Source: Pseudocolwellia agarivorans (lineage in GTDB: Bacteria; Pseudomonadota; Gammaproteobacteria; Enterobacterales; Alteromonadaceae). From it: DNA of 64,000 nt. The position numbers were made by a program, and so were the translations under genes. A model generated the notes under the pieces. The model saw only the letters and a list, made by a program, of their open reading frames with translations. It was not told the DNA's origin and made no database searches. Within the stretch, counting starts at the first letter, position 1. Every line of letters starts with the position of its first letter. The DNA is taken from NCBI RefSeq assembly GCF_002000085.1, contig NZ_MUZU01000008.1, positions 173,720-237,719 of the forward strand, given 5' to 3'. Shown here one piece after another: positions 17,602 through 25,747 of this stretch.

Positions 17602-18534
17602 ATGACTCAATTTATCCCTGACATACTTGCCTTCTTTTTTATAACAGCATTAATTGCACAACGTTTTTCCGTTGACTTAAAGTTGCCCGATGCGGCTTAC
17701 CAACTTATTACGTATATATTGTTAATTACTATTGGTTTAAAAGGTGGCCAAGCTATTGCTGCTAATGCCAGCCTAACGTTAATAGGGCAAAGCAGTTTAG
17801 TTATTTTCATGGGATTAGTAATTACCGCAGTTGCTCTTGTGTTAATTAAATGTGGATCAACATTAAATAAAACTGATTCAGTTACATTAGCAGCCCATTA
17901 TGGATCAGTAAGTGTCGGTACATTTGCCGTAGCGGTGAGTTTTTTAGAAGTAAACAACATTGATTACGAACTAACATTAAACCTATTTGTTGCACTCCTC
18001 GAATTACCCGCCATAATTTTAGGATTATATTTATTAAGCGATAAACAACATAAGCTTAATGTGAAAACAATTTTAGCTCATAAAAGTTTGGCGTTAATTG
18101 TAATTGGTATGCTAATTGGCGCTTTATATGGCGAAAAATCTACTCCTATGACCAATAACTTAAAACCCATGTTTAGTGTAATGTTAGCTTTATATTTGGT
18201 ACACATGGGCGCATTAGCTGGCAACAAAATTTCAGATATTGGCCCAAACAAATTTTTTATTATCGCGTTTGGTGTTGTTATGCCAATGATTGGCGCGAGC
18301 ATCGCTTTACTCGTTGCTTGGCTCATTAACTTAAGCCACGGCGGTGCCGCACTACTTGCCGTATTAGGTGCTAGTGCATCTTACATTGCCGTACCAGCTG
18401 TTTTTGAACAAGCACATCCTAAAGCAAATGTAGCGCAGGCTTTGTTTGCCTCGCTCGCGATTAGCTTTAGTTTTAACGTAATTTGGGGTATCGAATGGTA
18501 TACAAAAGCAGCGCAATACATTACAACCCCTTAA
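17602..18534 (+). CDS. sbtA: SbtA-type sodium-dependent bicarbonate transporter
   Basis: 310 residues, about ten hydrophobic segments. Features of the Sbt_1 family are visible: RFSVDLKLPDAAYQLITYIL, LITIGLKGGQ, then the second half-repeat with AAHYGSVSVGTFAVAVSFLE. SbtA in cyanobacteria is a high-affinity Na+/HCO3- symporter in the inner membrane. Here it is followed 128 bases later by PEP carboxylase, which consumes HCO3-, and is divergent from a CbbR-like LysR. This context supports bicarbonate as the substrate, supplying anaplerotic fixation rather than photosynthesis. Confidence 0.82.
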   Translation: MTQFIPDILAFFFITALIAQRFSVDLKLPDAAYQLITYILLITIGLKGGQAIAANASLTLIGQSSLVIFMGLVITAVALVLIKCGSTLNKTDSVTLAAHYGSVSVGTFAVAVSFLEVNNIDYELTLNLFVALLELPAIILGLYLLSDKQHKLNVKTILAHKSLALIVIGMLIGALYGEKSTPMTNNLKPMFSVMLALYLVHMGALAGNKISDIGPNKFFIIAFGVVMPMIGASIALLVAWLINLSHGGAALLAVLGASASYIAVPAVFEQAHPKANVAQALFASLAISFSFNVIWGIEWYTKAAQYITTP

Positions 18535-18662
18535 AATATAAACAAGATTTTATCGTCGTAACATTGATGAACTAATCTGTTTTAACCAATATAAATTATC
18601 TCGTTATTGGTAGATTAATGTTCTTCCATATTTATACATTTTTAAACACTTAGAGAGGTCAC

Positions 18663-21224
18663 ATGCTAGAAAATATTCAACAAAATGTGCGTGAATTAGG
18701 TACATTACTAGGACAAACCATAGCTGACGAGCAAGGCGCTCAGTGGCTTGAAAACATTGAAAAAATGCGACTGCAAGGTCGAGACATAACCGCTGGTGAT
18801 GCCAGTATAGTTGAGCAACTACAACAAACCATATCTAACTGTTCAGAAGCTGACTTATTAATTTATGCCCGAGCTTTTAGCCAATTTTTAAATTTAGCAA
18901 ATGTGGCTGAACAGCAATATACAACGAGTCCACAAGGATTAGACGAGCTAGATCTTGCGCATCCGTTAGAAGATTTAAAAGAAAAACTAGGTAACGTTTC
19001 AGCTGACAAGTTTAGTCAAGCCCTCGAAAAACTACACATAGAACTTGTGTTAACGGCTCACCCAACTGAAGTTAACCGTAGAACGTTTATTCATAAATAT
19101 AACCAAATTGCACATGAACTAGATGATAACAACGATGCCTCGTCTTCACGTATTGCTGAATTAGTAGAACAAGCTTGGTACACAGATGAAATTCGCCAGC
19201 AACGCCCTACTCCGTTAGATGAATCGCGCTGGGGTTTAAACACTATTGCTAATAGTTTTTGGTTTGCGGTACCTCAGTTTTTAAAAGAGTTGAACCAATT
19301 AAGCCAAGACTTAACCCAAAAAGACTTACCTATTGATTACAACCCAATCACTATGGCGAGTTGGATGGCGGGTGACAGAGACGGCAACCCATTTGTTACC
19401 GCTAAATTAAGTGAGCAAGCTTTACTGAATGCTAGGCTAACGGCTGCAAAACTTTACCTTATTGATTTTGAACGCTTATATTTAGAGCTTTCAATGCGTA
19501 AAGCATCAGAAGAATTACTTGAAGCAGACGTAGATGGCGTAGGCCCATACCGTACTCAGTTAAAACACGTTATCGAATTATTAAAACTGAGTATCGAGCA
19601 GCTAAACAAAGGCGAAACTAAAGGTATTTTAAATAGCTCTGATCAACTTAGATTGCCTCTCATTGCTTGTCGCGATAGCTTATTATCTGTTGGCTTAAAA
19701 AACATTGCCAACTCTTTAGTAGTAGACATGATACGTAAAGTAAATTGTTTTGGTATTTCATTGGTTAAGCTTGATATTCGTCAACACAGCGAGCGCCATG
19801 AAGGTGCCGTTGCAGAAATAACTCAAGCATTAAACATGGGCGACTTTGCATCATGGGATGAGAAAAAACGTCAAGCATTTTTAGTTGATGAATTACAAAA
19901 CCCTCGTCCATTACTACCTAAAAAACAATGGTCTGCCGATACACAAGAAGTATTAGATACTTACGCGATGATTGCAGAGCAACCTGCTGAATTATTTGGT
20001 ATTTATATTATTTCAATGGCGAGCCAAGTCAGCGATATTTTAACGGTAAATTTATTACTAAAAGCGTCTGGCGTAAGCTGGAAAATGCCAATAGCACCAT
20101 TATTTGAAACGCTAGAAGATTTAAATAATGCACCAGCAGTAATGGCCGAGCTATTTACATTAGAGAGCTATAAAGAATATTGTGATCAGCAACATCATGT
20201 AATGATAGGTTACAGTGATTCAGCTAAGGATGCGGGTGTACTTGCTGCCACTTGGGGGCAATACCAATGCCAAGAAAAATTGGTTGAAGTGTTTGCAGAA
20301 AAAGACATTAAATTAAAACTATTTCATGGCCGTGGCGGCACAATTGGCCGTGGCGGCGGACCTGCACATGCAGCTATTGCCTCGCAACCTCCAGGTTCTT
20401 TAGATGGTGGTTTACGTGTTACGGAACAAGGTGAAACCATACGTTATAAGTTTGGTTTACCTAATCTAGCAACTCGTAGCTTACATTTGTATGCATCAGC
20501 TATTTTAGAATGTTTAGTAACTCCACCACCTGTTCCAACGGTAGAGTGGAGAACATTAATGGACGAAATGGCGAAAGATAGTTGTGATATTTATCGTTCT
20601 TATGTGCAAACCAATAAGAACTTTGTTAAATATTTCAGACAAGCAACACCTGAACAAGAACTTGCGTCATTGCCTTTAGGTTCACGTCCTAGTAAGCGTA
20701 AGTCAGACGGCGGCATAGAGTCACTTCGCGCAATTCCTTGGATATTTGCATGGAGTCAAAACCGTCTTGTTGTGCCAAGCTGGTTAGGTTTAGGTGGTGC
20801 TATAGAAAAAGCCTATAAAGATAATGCAAGCGTAATTCACGACATGCTAGAAAGCTGGCCTTACTTTAAATCACGTATTTCGCTTACCGAAATGCTTTAT
20901 ACCAAGTCTGACGAACAAGTTTCAGCCTTGTATGATGATGCACTCGTTGACGAAGATTTAAAATACATGGGTGTAGAGTTGCGCGAACAACTTGCTGCCG
21001 ATAAAAAAACATTATTGGACTTATTAGCACAAGATACGTTACTGCAAAACGATCAATGGAATTTCAGCTCCTTTGAATTACGTAGAGGTTATTTAGCACC
21101 ATTACATTTAATACAAATAGAAGCATTAAAGCGTTTACGCCAACAACCTGAGCATCCTGACAATGAACAATTACTTATGGTAACTATGGCAGGTATAGCA
21201 ACAGGCATGAGAAATACGGGATAA
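18663..21224 (+). CDS. ppc: Phosphoenolpyruvate carboxylase
   Basis: 853 residues, slightly shorter than the E. coli enzyme. Conserved motifs are VLTAHPTEVNRRT with catalytic His133, MAGDRDGNPFVT, the glycine-rich loop FHGRGGTIGRGGGP, QPPGSLDGGLRVTEQGE, and GSRPSKRKSDGGIESLRAIP. It ends MRNTG, the invariant C-terminus. It converts PEP and HCO3- to oxaloacetate in the cytoplasm, replenishing the TCA cycle. AGAGAGG lies just before the ATG. It follows sbtA on the same strand and has a strong terminator. Confidence 0.97.
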   Translation: MLENIQQNVRELGTLLGQTIADEQGAQWLENIEKMRLQGRDITAGDASIVEQLQQTISNCSEADLLIYARAFSQFLNLANVAEQQYTTSPQGLDELDLAHPLEDLKEKLGNVSADKFSQALEKLHIELVLTAHPTEVNRRTFIHKYNQIAHELDDNNDASSSRIAELVEQAWYTDEIRQQRPTPLDESRWGLNTIANSFWFAVPQFLKELNQLSQDLTQKDLPIDYNPITMASWMAGDRDGNPFVTAKLSEQALLNARLTAAKLYLIDFERLYLELSMRKASEELLEADVDGVGPYRTQLKHVIELLKLSIEQLNKGETKGILNSSDQLRLPLIACRDSLLSVGLKNIANSLVVDMIRKVNCFGISLVKLDIRQHSERHEGAVAEITQALNMGDFASWDEKKRQAFLVDELQNPRPLLPKKQWSADTQEVLDTYAMIAEQPAELFGIYIISMASQVSDILTVNLLLKASGVSWKMPIAPLFETLEDLNNAPAVMAELFTLESYKEYCDQQHHVMIGYSDSAKDAGVLAATWGQYQCQEKLVEVFAEKDIKLKLFHGRGGTIGRGGGPAHAAIASQPPGSLDGGLRVTEQGETIRYKFGLPNLATRSLHLYASAILECLVTPPPVPTVEWRTLMDEMAKDSCDIYRSYVQTNKNFVKYFRQATPEQELASLPLGSRPSKRKSDGGIESLRAIPWIFAWSQNRLVVPSWLGLGGAIEKAYKDNASVIHDMLESWPYFKSRISLTEMLYTKSDEQVSALYDDALVDEDLKYMGVELREQLAADKKTLLDLLAQDTLLQNDQWNFSSFELRRGYLAPLHLIQIEALKRLRQQPEHPDNEQLLMVTMAGIATGMRNTG

Positions 21225-21247
21225 CAAACCCATTAACTCGTAAATTA

Positions 21248-21280
21248 AAACAAGGGCGACTTATCGCCCTTGTTTCGTTT
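21248..21280 (+). terminator. Rho-independent terminator of ppc
   Basis: Perfect 12-base stem AAACAAGGGCGA (21248-21259) / TCGCCCTTGTTT (21264-21275) with a CTTA loop and trailing CGTTTT. Confidence 0.9.
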
Positions 21281-21300
21281 TATACCTTTACAAAAAGCGC

Positions 21301-21330
21301 ATATACCCGTTATCAATTCAAGGCAGTGCT
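21301..21330. repeat. Dispersed repeat, TATACCCGTTA family (left arm only)
   Basis: ATATACCCGTTATCAATTCAAG matches the left arm of the element at 17431-17489 with a one-base insertion. No matching right arm is preserved. Confidence 0.5.
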
Positions 21331-21832
21331 TTATAATAATGGTCGTCCCTTATAAAAAGCATTAATGAAGAAGTGATGTTGCTCAAACGCTTCTACGATG
21401 GATCTAAAAACAATTTATGGAGCTTATTAACTTTAGTCAGATTCCTATAGAGATGCAGGACATTAAGCTAACCCAGGAGCAGTTACCGAGAATAACCACG
21501 ACGTAAACGTAATGCCCTGTATACATAAATGTAGACCTTATTTCTGTTTGGAACGTAAAATCTGTACCTAAATTATTTTTAGTTCCCACTGAAACCTGTA
21601 TTTTGAATAGTTACGGATATAAACCTTTTTATCCCATACCACGTCACTCTAACACCTTTGTTATGTCCCCTCTTTTTTGTTCTATAACGGTGCAAAAAAA
21701 CTATTTGAAATAAAATTCTTTAACCCTTGGTCTTGATCTGATCATGTTTCTGTAAATTAAATAACGAAAGTATCACAAAAAGATAACATTTCCTCAAAGC
21801 CTTTAAAACTCGGTTGTTTATCATAAATCTTC

Positions 21833-21847
21833 TCTATAACTTATAGA
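21833..21847. promoter_or_regulatory. 15-base perfect palindrome before the arsenic-sugar operon
   Basis: TCTATAA C TTATAGA, 51 bases before the first ATG of the operon. Its place and symmetry fit a repressor site overlapping a promoter. No ArsR gene is present in the window, so the cognate regulator is unknown. Confidence 0.4.
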
Positions 21848-21898
21848 CATTATTAAATTTGAATATACACATTTACTTCTACTAACCGAGTGAAAACT

Positions 21899-22762
21899 AT
21901 GTACCAGAATATAAAAAACACCCAAAGTAAACTAAACCATACCTTAAAATTATTAACTATTTCCACTGCTGTATTTTCTGTACTAGCATTATCAACAAAT
22001 GCATCAGCAGGTGCCTGGGTTGGCACTAAAGGTAGCGGCTATATAAAACTAGGTTATGCAAACTTTACTTCAGACACCTACAGAGGCAACAACCCTACGT
22101 TTGAAGATTTTGAAGGTAATAATACGTCTTTATATGCTGAATACGGTTTAGGTAATAACTTTGCTTTATATGGTTCTTTATTACATCAATCATACGATCA
22201 AGAAGATTCGGTTACAGGTAAAAGCGGCGCAAGCGGTTTTGCTGATACTGAAATAGGTATTCGTTACCAATGGCAAGCTGACCCTTTTGTTCTTTCTACT
22301 TCTTTTTTAGTTAAAACTCCCTTTCTTTACGACGAAGACGATGGCTTAGGTAATCACCAAGAAGATTACGAAGCTAAAGTATTAATAGGTAAAGGGTTAG
22401 ACGAATACGGGTACTTTGGTGTTGAACTAGGTTACCGTTTACGTTCAGGAGATCCGTCTGACGAATACAGATATTTATTAGAATACGGCTTCAACATTAC
22501 ACCAAATGTTTATTTTCGTACTAAATTAGACGGTACGTTAAGTGTAAAAAACGCTAGCGACGACATTACATTAAACACAGGTAACTTATCTAATCCTTTA
22601 GAATATGACGCAGGTAAGCTTGAGCTAACTACTGGTTATAATTTCAATAAAAATACTGCATTAAAAGGCTTTGGTCTTGAACTAACGTACACCACCGAAA
22701 TTTACGGAAAAAATATTCTTGAAGGTGACTCTATTCAGCTAGGCATTACAAAGGTTTTTTAA
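21899..22762 (+). CDS. Outer-membrane beta-barrel protein, first gene of the arsenic-sugar operon
   Basis: 287 residues from ATG at 21899; a GTG at 21890 is in frame, but GAG 8 bases before the ATG favours the latter. The signal peptide ends ...LALSTNASAG. The rest alternates short polar turns and amphipathic strands (GSGYIKLGYANFTS, FADTEIGIRYQW, YGYFGVELGYRLRSG) and ends LGITKVF with a terminal Phe, the hallmark of a barrel recognised by BAM. It resembles the MetA-pathway/transporter-like barrel family. It is 3 bases upstream of the membrane glycosyltransferase, so it may export or insert the operon's product. Confidence 0.75.
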   Translation: MYQNIKNTQSKLNHTLKLLTISTAVFSVLALSTNASAGAWVGTKGSGYIKLGYANFTSDTYRGNNPTFEDFEGNNTSLYAEYGLGNNFALYGSLLHQSYDQEDSVTGKSGASGFADTEIGIRYQWQADPFVLSTSFLVKTPFLYDEDDGLGNHQEDYEAKVLIGKGLDEYGYFGVELGYRLRSGDPSDEYRYLLEYGFNITPNVYFRTKLDGTLSVKNASDDITLNTGNLSNPLEYDAGKLELTTGYNFNKNTALKGFGLELTYTTEIYGKNILEGDSIQLGITKVF

Positions 22763-22765
22763 GCA

Positions 22766-24268
22766 ATGTCTTTATTTAGCGTAATAATTGTAGTTGTTCA
22801 CTTTTTATTATTAGTGATTTTAAGCTTATTCGGCTTACATCGTTTATCTATGGTTTTAAGGTGGTTTAAATACAGAAAGTATAAACCTGCCACACCTGAA
22901 AATTTCGATGTATTACCTAAAGTAACTGTACAAATCCCTTTGTATAACGAGCGATTAGTCGCCAAAAGGATCGTTGATTCTATTGTGCTACTTAATTACC
23001 CGTCAAATCGTTTACAAATACAAATTGTTGACGACTCAAACGACGATACAAGCGACCTTATTGCTGAGCGTGTAAAGCACTATCAGCAACAAGGTGTTAA
23101 TATTGAACATGTGCAAAGAACCAATCGACAAGGTTTTAAAGCAGGTGCACTCAAAGAAGCAATGAACTCAGCCAGTGGTGAATTTATTGCAATTTTTGAT
23201 GCTGACTTTATTCCTACTCCCGATACTTTGCTTAAAAGCATTAACTACTTTACGAAACCAGACATTGCCATGGTGCAATTACGTTGGGAGCATTTAAACA
23301 GACGCAGTAGTTTATTAACTAAAACTCAAGCCATTATGCTTGACGCACATTTTGCGCTTGAGCAACACGTAAGATGCGCAAGTAACATGTTATTCAATTT
23401 TAATGGCACAGCCGGAATTTGGCGTACTTCAGCCATTATTGATGCGGGTCATTGGAGTGCAGATACATTAACTGAAGATTTAGATCTAAGCTATCGAGCG
23501 CAAATAGCCGGTTGGAAAATGTTGTATTTAAATGACATTACTTGCCCAGGCGAATTACCTGCCGACATGAATGCCTTTAAAACTCAACAATATCGTTGGG
23601 CTAAAGGCGGTGTTCAAGTCATGATAAAAATGCTAAAAACCGTTTGGAAAACCAAACTTCCTTTTAGTAAAAAAGTAGAATCTACTTTTCACCTTTCGAA
23701 TAATCTCGCTTACTTTGTAATGCTAATAGATACGTTATTCTTTTTAGTACCTAGTTTGTATCTAAGAGATAAATTCGACTTTATTAATATATGGTGGATA
23801 GATATTCCTTTATTACTTATGTCGTCTGGTGGACATATTGCTTACTTATATTTTGGTCAGATTGTTTTAGGTCGCTCAAAAAGCCGTGCGTTTCTAAAAA
23901 TACCTAACCTAGTAATGTTAAGTATTCAGCTGGCCATCAACAATTCTAAAGCAGGTTTTGAAGCATTATTAGGCAGAGAAAGTGAATTTGTTCGCACCCC
24001 AAAAACTGGCGAGTTACAGCAAAGTGACAAAGCCGTAATAACCACTGAATTAAATAAGCCAACAGCAGAAACAAAACGTTTGTATAAACCTTTAGCCCCC
24101 AAAGGAGCTATATTTGAATTTATTATTGCGGTGATTTACGCGTTAGTATTGTTATGGGCTATTCAGCATCAGCATTGGTTTATGTTGCCGTTTATTGCGT
24201 TACTAACACTGGGTTTTGTTATGTCTGCCGTTAATAGCTTTTACAGCCATTATAGGCTGTCTAAGTGA
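22766..24268 (+). CDS. Membrane family 2 glycosyltransferase, cellulose-synthase-like
   Basis: 500 residues. An N-terminal transmembrane segment (about 4-27) precedes a cytoplasmic GT2 domain with VQIPLYNE, VDDSNDDT, Asp145-Ala-Asp147 (FDADF), Thr236-Glu-Asp (TEDLDLSYR, catalytic base) and Q274QYRW278 (acceptor site). At least four further membrane segments follow. The D, DxD, TED, QxxRW set defines processive or CesA-like transferases that extrude sugar across the inner membrane. Polymer or lipid acceptor is unknown. Its place between a barrel protein and a GT-C enzyme, in the same run of genes as arsM, suggests assembly of a glycan or glycolipid carrying the arsenical sugar. Confidence 0.85.
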   Translation: MSLFSVIIVVVHFLLLVILSLFGLHRLSMVLRWFKYRKYKPATPENFDVLPKVTVQIPLYNERLVAKRIVDSIVLLNYPSNRLQIQIVDDSNDDTSDLIAERVKHYQQQGVNIEHVQRTNRQGFKAGALKEAMNSASGEFIAIFDADFIPTPDTLLKSINYFTKPDIAMVQLRWEHLNRRSSLLTKTQAIMLDAHFALEQHVRCASNMLFNFNGTAGIWRTSAIIDAGHWSADTLTEDLDLSYRAQIAGWKMLYLNDITCPGELPADMNAFKTQQYRWAKGGVQVMIKMLKTVWKTKLPFSKKVESTFHLSNNLAYFVMLIDTLFFLVPSLYLRDKFDFINIWWIDIPLLLMSSGGHIAYLYFGQIVLGRSKSRAFLKIPNLVMLSIQLAINNSKAGFEALLGRESEFVRTPKTGELQQSDKAVITTELNKPTAETKRLYKPLAPKGAIFEFIIAVIYALVLLWAIQHQHWFMLPFIALLTLGFVMSAVNSFYSHYRLSK

Positions 24269-25731
24269 ATTTTATGCGATGTAGCAGCGAACTAAGTCCT
24301 TGTATTAAATCTTGGATTTATTACTGGAGTTTATTCGCTGTTTTGTTACTGAGCTTTTTTAGCTACTTTATTGCTAACTTAGCTCAAGGACACACATCGC
24401 AACCGACTCATTATGTTAGTTATTATGTTATAGCTCAGTACAGTTTAATGGCCTTTTTTATGTTATTGGCTTGGTATTGCTCGCCGAATTCTTTACATAT
24501 TAGGCATTATAGAGCGTTATTATTTATCGCAATAATCGCCCGAGTAGTACTTATAGATATAGCACCTTATAGCTCTAACGACGTAGACCGTTATTTGTTT
24601 GATGGGCGTATAGCTTACGAAGGATACGATCCTTACCAAGTAAGTCATAACGACACTCGACTCACTGAATTAAGAGCCGCATGGCAACCACCACAAGAAC
24701 ATGCAAAGTACGTAACCCTTTATCCGCCAGTATCTCTTGCGTTATTTACCTTTTCAGCATCGTTTGGAGTAGAAAAAGCCCAACTAGCATGGAAAGCTCT
24801 ATTACTTATTGCAGGTTTACTTACGGTTTTTATAACAGGATTAGTGCTTAAAAAAGCTAACAAACTAAAACATTTTGCTTTAGTTGCTTTGTCGCCTTTG
24901 CTCATTTTAGAAACGGGTATTGGTTTACACATTGACGCTTTTTCAACATTAGCCGTTATTAGTGCCATATATTTATGGCAACACAAAAATATCGCTTGGT
25001 GTGGCGCAATAATTGGTTTGGGTATTTCGATAAAAATTCTACCGGTAATGTTATTACTGCCATTGTTTTTTATACAAAAAACCTTCAAAGACGCAAGCAC
25101 CTTAGTTATTAACTGTGCTGTAACGCTTGCTCTTGTTTACGGTACTACGTATGCCCTAGGCTATTATCCGATAGGAAGTATCGGTGTGTTTTTCGAAAAA
25201 TGGCGCTCTGCCTCTCCCTTATTTAGTCTATTGGGTGATGTATTAACAAGTAGCCAAATGATGGTTTTACTCTTAAGTATAGTGATTATATTTACCAGCT
25301 CAATTGCTTATCTTTGTTATGTTTACGGTTTTGCTTTTAACTTAGCTTCTAACTTTGTTAACAAACAAAAAACTGAACAAAGATCTTCGCCACAAAACAA
25401 CACTATTATTTATGCTTGTTTACAGCTATCTGTCGCGTTGCCCCTGCTGGTTTCACCCGTGTTATTTCCTTGGTATTTAATGCCTTTAGTGCCTTTGTTA
25501 GCGTTATGGCCAAATAAATACCTTATCGCTTGGATGCTAATTATGCCGCTAACGTATGAAGTTTTAGGTGATTTTTTAGCTTATCAACAATGGCATCCGG
25601 CTCAATGGCCCATTGTAATACTCGGTATCTTTTATCTTTTTACTTTAGCCAATATGTGCCTGTACATGGTTAAACATTTTCAAAAATCAAACAAGAATTC
25701 CAACAATACAGTTCATGTTTCATCAAATTAA
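24265..25731 (+). CDS. GT-C-fold polyprenol-phosphate-dependent glycosyltransferase
   Basis: 488 residues with about 10-12 transmembrane segments. The first large loop carries SSNDVDRYLFDGRIAYEG with Asp106-Val-Asp108, the metal/acceptor signature of GT-C enzymes (GT87 or mannosyltransferase-like), which use polyprenyl-phosphate sugars on the periplasmic side. GTG at 24265 overlaps the previous stop (GTGA); an in-frame ATG at 24274 is the alternative. A donor lipid could be made by the dolichyl-phosphate-hexose-synthase-like gene at 28095. Function is inferred from fold and context. Confidence 0.75.
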   Translation: MNFMRCSSELSPCIKSWIYYWSLFAVLLLSFFSYFIANLAQGHTSQPTHYVSYYVIAQYSLMAFFMLLAWYCSPNSLHIRHYRALLFIAIIARVVLIDIAPYSSNDVDRYLFDGRIAYEGYDPYQVSHNDTRLTELRAAWQPPQEHAKYVTLYPPVSLALFTFSASFGVEKAQLAWKALLLIAGLLTVFITGLVLKKANKLKHFALVALSPLLILETGIGLHIDAFSTLAVISAIYLWQHKNIAWCGAIIGLGISIKILPVMLLLPLFFIQKTFKDASTLVINCAVTLALVYGTTYALGYYPIGSIGVFFEKWRSASPLFSLLGDVLTSSQMMVLLLSIVIIFTSSIAYLCYVYGFAFNLASNFVNKQKTEQRSSPQNNTIIYACLQLSVALPLLVSPVLFPWYLMPLVPLLALWPNKYLIAWMLIMPLTYEVLGDFLAYQQWHPAQWPIVILGIFYLFTLANMCLYMVKHFQKSNKNSNNTVHVSSN

Positions 25732-25747
25732 GTCGTAGGAAAATATT

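Larger units (their letters stand above)
21281..21898. other. Intergenic region upstream of the arsenic-sugar operon
   Basis: About 620 bases with no convincing gene. It begins with a single arm of the dispersed TATACCCGTTA repeat (21301-21330). A 29-codon open frame (21417-21506) has no ribosome site and may be debris of a lost gene. The part nearest the operon holds a 15-base palindrome (21833-21847) and AT-rich promoter-like sequence. No riboswitch or tRNA was recognised. Confidence 0.5.
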
